Shown: piece by piece, positions 58,994 to 64,000 of the stretch
How positions within the stretch are numbered: the first letter of the stretch is position 1
How the letters are laid out: each line of letters begins with the position of its first letter
From: Pseudomonas pisciculturae
GTDB lineage: Bacteria > Pseudomonadota > Gammaproteobacteria > Pseudomonadales > Pseudomonadaceae
Direction of reading: 5' to 3'
Assembly (NCBI RefSeq): GCF_015461805.1
Contig: NZ_JACVZE010000011.1
Coordinates: 1 to 64,000, forward strand
Length of the DNA: 64,000 bases
Notes under the pieces: generated by a model
What the model saw: the letters and a program-made list of their open reading frames with translations, nothing else
What the model was told of the DNA's origin: nothing
Database searches by the model: none
Position numbers and translations under genes: made by a program

Positions 58994-60964
58994 TTGACCA
59001 CGCCTCTGATCGAACTCAAGAACATCCGCAAATCCTACGGCGGCGGTGACAGCCCTCAGGTCGATGTGCTGCGTGGTATCGACCTGGCGATCCATGCCGG
59101 GGAGTTTGTCGCCATTGTCGGGGCTTCCGGCTCCGGCAAGTCCACCTTGATGAATATCCTCGGCTGCCTCGACCGGCCCAGTGTGGGCGAGTACCTGTTC
59201 GCCGGTGAAAACGTTGCCCACCTGGGCAGTGATGAGCTGGCCTGGCTGCGCCGCGAGGCATTTGGTTTCGTGTTCCAGGGCTACCACCTGATCCCCTCGG
59301 GCTCGGCCCAGGAAAACGTCGAGATGCCGGCGATCTATGCCGGCATCAGCGCCGCCGAGCGCCATGCCCGCGCCAACGCCCTGCTCACGCGCCTGGGCCT
59401 GGCCGAACGCACCGGCAACCGTCCGCACCAGCTTTCCGGTGGCCAGCAGCAAAGGGTGTCGATTGCGCGCGCCTTGATGAACGGCGGCCATATCATCCTT
59501 GCCGACGAGCCCACCGGCGCCCTGGACAGTCACAGCGGCAAGGAAGTGATGGCCCTGCTGGACGAGCTTGCCAGCCAGGGCCACGTGGTGATCCTGATCA
59601 CCCACGACCGCGAAGTGGCCGCGCGGGCCAACCGCATTATTGAAATTCGCGATGGCCTGATCATCAGCGACTCGGCCAATGACAGTGACGTTGCACCCGC
59701 GGCCACGACCGGCGCCCTGCAAGCCGTGGACCTGCGTCAACGCCTGATCGACGGCAGCGAGCACAATGGCGCGTGGAAAGCCGAGTTGCTGGACGCGGTA
59801 CAAGCGGCCTGGCGCGTGATGTGGATCAACCGCTTTCGCACCGCGCTGACCTTGTTGGGGATCATCATCGGCGTAGCGTCGGTGGTGGTGATGCTGGCAG
59901 TGGGCGAAGGCAGCAAGCGCCAGGTCATGGCCCAGATGGGCGCGTTCGGCTCCAACATTTTGTACCTGAGCGGCTCGTCGCCCAACCCGCGTACGCCCCG
60001 GGGGGTGATCACCCTCAATGACGTCGAGGCGCTGGGGGCGCTGCCCCAGGTTCAGCGCATCATGCCGGTTAACGGCAGCGAGGCCGGGGTGCGGTTTGGC
60101 AACGTCGACTACATGGCCTATGTGGGCGGTAACGACACTAACTTCCCGCAGATTTTCAATTGGCCGGTGGTCGAGGGCAGTTATTTCACCCCTGCGGACG
60201 AGCGCAGCGGCGCCACGGTCGCGGTGATCGGCCATCGCATCCGCGAGAAGCTGTTCAAGGGCCAGATCAACCCAATCGGCCAGTACATCCTGATCGAAAA
60301 TGTGCCGTTCCAGGTGATCGGCGTACTGGCGGAAAAAGGCGCTGCGTCCGGTGACAAAGACAGCGACGACCGTATTGCCATCCCCTACACCGCCGCCAGC
60401 GTTCGCCTGTTCGGCAGCTACGACCCCGAGTACGTGGTGATTGCCGCTGCGGATGCACGCAAGGTGCACGATGCCGAAGTGGCCATCGACCAGTTGATGC
60501 AAAGACTGCACAACGGCAAGCGCGACTACGAGCTGACCAACAACGCCGCGATGATCCAGGCTGAGGCCCGCACGCAGAACACGCTGTCGCTGATGCTTGG
60601 CTCGATTGCCGCGATTTCGCTGTTGGTGGGCGGTATCGGGGTGATGAACATCATGTTGATGACGGTGCGCGAACGTACCCGCGAAATCGGGATTCGCATG
60701 GCCACCGGCGCACGCCAACGCGACATCCTGCGCCAGTTCCTGACCGAAGCGGTGATGCTTTCGGTGGTCGGCGGGCTATGTGGCATCGCCCTGGCCCTGC
60801 TGGTTGGCGGGGTGTTGGTGCTCGCCAAGGTGGCGGTGCAATTTTCCCTGGTGGCGGTGCTGGGTGCATTTGGTTGTGCACTGGTCACCGGCGTCGTATT
60901 CGGCTTTATGCCGGCCCGTAAAGCTGCCCGGCTCGATCCGGTTAAGGCGTTAACCAGTGAATAA
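58994..60964 (+). CDS. pvdT: Pyoverdine efflux ABC transporter PvdT (MacB-like)
   Basis: A 656-residue fusion of ABC ATPase and permease, the MacB layout. Walker A GASGSGKST (residues 43-51), signature LSGGQQQRVSIARAL, Walker B ILADEPTGALD; then a helix near residue 285, a large periplasmic domain and three C-terminal helices (LLVGGIGVMNIMLMTVRERTREIGIR). The start is TTG at 58994, one base after the pvdR stop, as the Walker A position requires. It drives mechanotransmission export with PvdR and OpmQ. Confidence 0.91.
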   Translation: MTTPLIELKNIRKSYGGGDSPQVDVLRGIDLAIHAGEFVAIVGASGSGKSTLMNILGCLDRPSVGEYLFAGENVAHLGSDELAWLRREAFGFVFQGYHLIPSGSAQENVEMPAIYAGISAAERHARANALLTRLGLAERTGNRPHQLSGGQQQRVSIARALMNGGHIILADEPTGALDSHSGKEVMALLDELASQGHVVILITHDREVAARANRIIEIRDGLIISDSANDSDVAPAATTGALQAVDLRQRLIDGSEHNGAWKAELLDAVQAAWRVMWINRFRTALTLLGIIIGVASVVVMLAVGEGSKRQVMAQMGAFGSNILYLSGSSPNPRTPRGVITLNDVEALGALPQVQRIMPVNGSEAGVRFGNVDYMAYVGGNDTNFPQIFNWPVVEGSYFTPADERSGATVAVIGHRIREKLFKGQINPIGQYILIENVPFQVIGVLAEKGAASGDKDSDDRIAIPYTAASVRLFGSYDPEYVVIAAADARKVHDAEVAIDQLMQRLHNGKRDYELTNNAAMIQAEARTQNTLSLMLGSIAAISLLVGGIGVMNIMLMTVRERTREIGIRMATGARQRDILRQFLTEAVMLSVVGGLCGIALALLVGGVLVLAKVAVQFSLVAVLGAFGCALVTGVVFGFMPARKAARLDPVKALTSE

Positions 60965-62369
60965 ACGATGCATCCCCCCGCACCTCTGCGCCCTTAGCCT
61001 GTGCGCGCTACTGAGCGCCTGCACCGGCACTGCGCCCGTCGTCGACAGCGGTATCGCACCACCGGCGACCTGGCAATTTGCCGAGCGCGAGGCGGCCCAG
61101 GCCACTAACCAGCAATGGTGGACGCAGTTTGGCAGCCCGCAACTCAACCGCCTGGTAGAGCAGGCTCGCCGCGACAGTTTCGATGTGGCGGGCGCCATGG
61201 CTCGGGTGCGCCAGGCTCAAGCCAGCGCCGTGATTGCTGGCGCGCCGTTGTTGCCCGAAGTGAATTTCAACCTTACGGCCAGCCGCCAGAAATTGTTGCG
61301 CGGCAACGGCGGCCCCGACCTTGATGCCACCCAAAGCGATGACGTGGCCGACAGTTTTGGGGCCAATTTCAGCGCCCGCTATGAAGTGGATTTCTGGGGC
61401 GGCCGCGCCGCAGCCCGCGACAGTGCGCTACACAGCTTGCGCGCCAGTGAATTCGACCAGGCCACCGTGGAACTGACCCTGCTGAGCAACGTGGCCGACC
61501 GCTACGCGCAAACCCTCGCGGCGCGCCAGCGTCAACAGATCGCCGAGTTGAACCTGGCCAACGCGCGCAACGTGCTCGGGTTGGTGCAAACCCGCTATGA
61601 CGCGGGTTCCGCCACGGCGCTGGAATTGGCCCAACAGAAAAGCCTGGTGGCCAGCCAGCAGCGGCAACTGCCGCTGATCCAGCAAGTCGCGGAAGAAGCC
61701 CAGATCACCCTGGCGGCCCTCCTCGGTGAGCCGGTACAGGCGCTGGACCTGGGGACGGAAACGTTCCAGGCCCTGCACTGGCCCACCATTGGCGCCGCAA
61801 TGCCCAGCCAATTGCTGAGCCGTCGCCCGGATATTGCCAAGGCAGAAGCGCAGTTGGCTGCAGCGCAGGCGGATGTCACCGTGGCCCGCGCCGCGATGCT
61901 ACCTGCCGTGACCCTGGGCGCCACCCTGGGTTCCGATGCCTACAAAGCCGTGGAAATCCTGCGCAGCCCCTACTACACCCTGACGGCCGGCCTGGTGGGC
62001 CCGATATTCAACAACGGTCGTTTAAGCGCCGAGCGCGATAAGGCTCGCGCACGCCAGGATGAGCTGCTGCAAACCTATCGCGGCGCGATCATCAACGGCT
62101 TCGCGGAGGTGGAAAAAACCCTCAGCAGCATCACCCGCCTCGATCAGCAGCGCCAGTGGCAAAGTGAGGAGCTGCAACAGGCGCAAACCGCGTTCCAGAT
62201 CGCCGAAAGCCGTTACCAGGCAGGGGCCGAAGACCTGCTTACCGTGCTGGAAACCCAACGCACGCTCTACACCGCCCAGGACCTGAACGTGCAACTGCGA
62301 CTGTCGCGCCTGCAAGCCAGTATCGCGCTGTACAAGGCGCTGGGAGGCGGCTGGAAAACGGAGATCTGA
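60957..62369 (+). CDS. opmQ: Outer-membrane efflux protein OpmQ
   Basis: A 470-residue NodT/OprM-type outer-membrane factor and probable lipoprotein: the signal segment CALSLCALLSACTG has a lipobox (LLSAC). TolC-type repeats follow (VEQARRDSFDVAGAMARVRQAQAS, LLSRRPDIAKAEAQLAAAQADVTVARAAMLPAVTLGA). It starts with GTG and overlaps the pvdT end by 8 bp. It is the channel of the PvdRT-OpmQ pump. Confidence 0.9.
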   Translation: MNKRCIPPHLCALSLCALLSACTGTAPVVDSGIAPPATWQFAEREAAQATNQQWWTQFGSPQLNRLVEQARRDSFDVAGAMARVRQAQASAVIAGAPLLPEVNFNLTASRQKLLRGNGGPDLDATQSDDVADSFGANFSARYEVDFWGGRAAARDSALHSLRASEFDQATVELTLLSNVADRYAQTLAARQRQQIAELNLANARNVLGLVQTRYDAGSATALELAQQKSLVASQQRQLPLIQQVAEEAQITLAALLGEPVQALDLGTETFQALHWPTIGAAMPSQLLSRRPDIAKAEAQLAAAQADVTVARAAMLPAVTLGATLGSDAYKAVEILRSPYYTLTAGLVGPIFNNGRLSAERDKARARQDELLQTYRGAIINGFAEVEKTLSSITRLDQQRQWQSEELQQAQTAFQIAESRYQAGAEDLLTVLETQRTLYTAQDLNVQLRLSRLQASIALYKALGGGWKTEI

Positions 62370-62457
62370 TAAACAAAAGTCACGTTTCGTACACACCCTG
62401 TTTTGTCCTCCTACATTTTTCCCCCCGTAGTCCTTGGTAAAAAAGTCGCTCCGAATA

Positions 62458-62483
62458 AGAAGCCACAACAGTGGCTTCTTTTT
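62458..62483 (+). terminator. Rho-independent terminator after opmQ
   Basis: A perfect 9-bp stem AGAAGCCAC/GTGGCTTCT with loop AACA followed by a run of T. It ends 26 bp before the next gene, so it may also attenuate that gene's transcript. Confidence 0.8.
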
Positions 62484-62508
62484 CCCACACGACTGATCAG
62501 GACTGCAG

Positions 62509-64000
62509 ATGAAATCCCGCTCAACTGCACGTGCCAGGGCCTTGCGATGCCTGGTGCTGCTGGCTACCCTGACCCCCGCCCTCGGCCATACCGCCACACC
62601 GTCGTCGCCGTTCGGCATCGAATGGTTTCTCGACTGCCAGCAACCGACGCTGGCGCGACTGGACCCGGAGGTTGTCGAGCGCACCCAATGCGGCATCGTC
62701 ACTGCGCCTCTGGACCACGCCAAACCTGAACGCGGCAGCATCAGCTTCGACATCACGCGCGTGGGCGCCAGAAAACCGCTTTCTCGCCAGGGCGCACTGT
62801 TCGCCAACCCCGGCGGCCCCGGCCTGGATGCCGGGGGTGCGTTTGCCGTGCACTTGGCCTCCGTATGGAAGCATTACGCCCGGCAACCCCAATGGGGCGA
62901 CACCTATCGCCTGCTGGCCGACACCTATGACGTGGTCGAAGTTACCCCGCGTGGGCTGGGCAGCGCACCGGGGTCGCGCCTGGAGTGCCGCTCCGACGGC
63001 CTAATCGTGCCGCAAGCGGATGCCAGCGAAGACCGCAGCGAAGCCAACCTGGCCGCCGTGCGCGACAATGCCAGACTGATTGCCCAAGCCTGCGCCACCC
63101 ACCCATTGACGCCCTACATCACCACCGAGCAAACCGCCCGCGACCTGGAATTTGTGCGCAAGCAACTGGGCGAGTTGCAGTTCAATTATCTCGGCAATGC
63201 CTATGGCACCTGGCTCGGCGCCTGGTACGGCGGCCTGTTCCCTGCACATGTGGGGCGCATGGTGCTGGACTCCAATATCAACTGGACGTCTACCTTTGAA
63301 CACGCAAGCTTTATCGTGGCTGGCGAGAAGGAGAAGATTTTTGATCGCTTCGTCGCCCACCCCGCCGCCCTTGACCCTGGCGTGTACCAACTGGGTGACA
63401 GCCCCTTCGCCGTGCGCCGTGTCTTCATGGACCTGCTGCCCAGCGTGCGCACGTCGCTGCGCTCCAACAACCGCTACTACAGCGATCCTGCTGGCCTGAT
63501 GGGAGCCCATCTGCTCAGCCGCTGGCTGCGCGAAACGCCTGACGGCGATGACCTCACGCTTGAAGCGCGTGCCCGGGCTTATCAGTTCAGCCCCGACCCG
63601 GCGGTTGAAGAACGGGCCAAACAGATGTTCAGCCTGCTGCTGCAGCGCGTTCGCGAACCTTTGCAGGCCAGCGCCCCCAAACCCGGGCCACTGCGGATGT
63701 CGGCGGCTGACTCGGTAAAAACCGCGATTTTGTGCAACGACTCGGTGTACTCCAGCGAAGCGATATGGCAACAGAAAGAGGAAGAGTCCCTTGCCCGCCA
63801 CCCTGTGGCCGGTAGCGCCCAGGAAGCGCGCCAGTGCACCACGTGGCCACGCAAACATGCCAACCCGTTGCCGCACAAAGCGCTGGCCCAGCTCGACAGT
63901 TTGTTGATGGTGCAAGCCGAATTCGATGACCAGGCCCCGTCCTCCGGTGCCGCCTGGGCATTCGAACGCACCTTCCCGGCCAGCCGCGTACAACTTAAGG
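62509..64000 (+). CDS. Secreted alpha/beta-hydrolase-fold protein lacking the nucleophile Ser, 3' end cut
   Basis: The frame is open from ATG 62509 to the window end, 497 codons. A signal peptide (RCLVLLATLTPALGHTA) precedes a tripeptidyl-aminopeptidase-like alpha/beta-hydrolase fold: CGIVTAPLDHAKPERGSI, FANPGGPGLDAGG (oxyanion hole) and YLGNAYGTWLGAWYGGLFPAHVGRMVLDSN. At the nucleophile elbow the family has G-x-S-Y-G; here it is GNAYG, with A231 (codon GCC at 63199-63201). The Cys residues of the family are kept. It is probably inactive as a serine hydrolase. It follows opmQ; a link to pyoverdine is possible but not shown. Confidence 0.8.
   Translation, partial: MKSRSTARARALRCLVLLATLTPALGHTATPSSPFGIEWFLDCQQPTLARLDPEVVERTQCGIVTAPLDHAKPERGSISFDITRVGARKPLSRQGALFANPGGPGLDAGGAFAVHLASVWKHYARQPQWGDTYRLLADTYDVVEVTPRGLGSAPGSRLECRSDGLIVPQADASEDRSEANLAAVRDNARLIAQACATHPLTPYITTEQTARDLEFVRKQLGELQFNYLGNAYGTWLGAWYGGLFPAHVGRMVLDSNINWTSTFEHASFIVAGEKEKIFDRFVAHPAALDPGVYQLGDSPFAVRRVFMDLLPSVRTSLRSNNRYYSDPAGLMGAHLLSRWLRETPDGDDLTLEARARAYQFSPDPAVEERAKQMFSLLLQRVREPLQASAPKPGPLRMSAADSVKTAILCNDSVYSSEAIWQQKEEESLARHPVAGSAQEARQCTTWPRKHANPLPHKALAQLDSLLMVQAEFDDQAPSSGAAWAFERTFPASRVQLK

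Noticed and set aside
62371..62400. PvdS box upstream of the alpha/beta-hydrolase gene (TAAAC...CGT)
   Set aside because: The spacing is 13 bases instead of 16 and the first element differs from TAAAT, unlike the two exact boxes at pvdA and pvdR.

Overview
The window is chromosomal DNA of a fluorescent pseudomonad, most likely of the Pseudomonas fluorescens group. The evidence is high GC with Pseudomonas codon use, about fifteen REP palindromes of the GTGGGAG...CTCCCAC type, an AgmR/ErcA/PQQ ethanol-oxidation cluster, a bkdR-bkdA1A2B-lpdV operon with typical Pseudomonas sequences, and a pyoverdine block (pvdA, fpvI-like sigma factor, pvdRT-opmQ). No rRNA, tRNA or CRISPR array was seen.

Layout. 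1-120: the 3' end of an IS3-type insertion sequence that cuts a REP element. 0.3-6 kb: uronate oxidation (uronate dehydrogenase, lactonase, three-part TRAP transporter, aldose epimerase-like protein). 6-10.5 kb: an EmrAB-like export pair and a DASS-family anion symporter. 10.7-35 kb: one large PQQ-dependent alcohol oxidation region, in nearly the order I recall for the P. putida ped cluster. It holds a hybrid kinase, ercA, an orphan 23-residue pqqA, an aldehyde dehydrogenase, a quinoprotein alcohol dehydrogenase with the lanthanide signature (PedH type), three quinoprotein-associated periplasmic proteins, cytochrome c550, a calcium-type dehydrogenase (PedE/ExaA type), a pentapeptide-repeat protein, the PedS2/PedR2-type two-component pair, a five-gene PQQ-associated ABC/beta-propeller/CXXCW set, an AgmR-type regulator and a NosP/NahK nitric-oxide sensing pair. 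An AT-rich islet with a ClpP-like protease gene sits inside this cluster, bounded by two copies of the pedR2 3' end.

35-39 kb: porin, TauE/SafE exporter divergent from a persulfide dioxygenase-like hydrolase, and a tyrosinase-like copper protein. 39-46 kb: branched-chain keto acid dehydrogenase operon with its Lrp-type activator, followed by a branched-chain aminotransferase. 46-53.4 kb: a double-GNAT protein, then a citrulline/ornithine catabolic set (CtlX hydrolase, ornithine cyclodeaminase, polar amino acid ABC transporter, Lrp-type regulator). 53.4-55.6 kb: a radical SAM/partner pair of unknown DNA-related function behind a LexA-type box. 55.6-62.4 kb: pyoverdine genes with two exact TAAAT-N16-CGT PvdS boxes and a Fur-box candidate. 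62.5-64 kb: an alpha/beta-hydrolase-like secreted protein, cut by the window end, in which the nucleophile serine is replaced by alanine.

The most informative regulatory observation is a 15-bp palindrome, CGGGAA-N3-TTCCCG, present once close to the pedH start and twice in tandem further upstream of pedE. This fits a regulator that represses pedH and activates pedE, as described for PedR2 in the lanthanide switch. A second motif (CTACTAC-YTT-GGTACTG) precedes two promoters of the PQQ-associated genes and, in shortened form, nosP.
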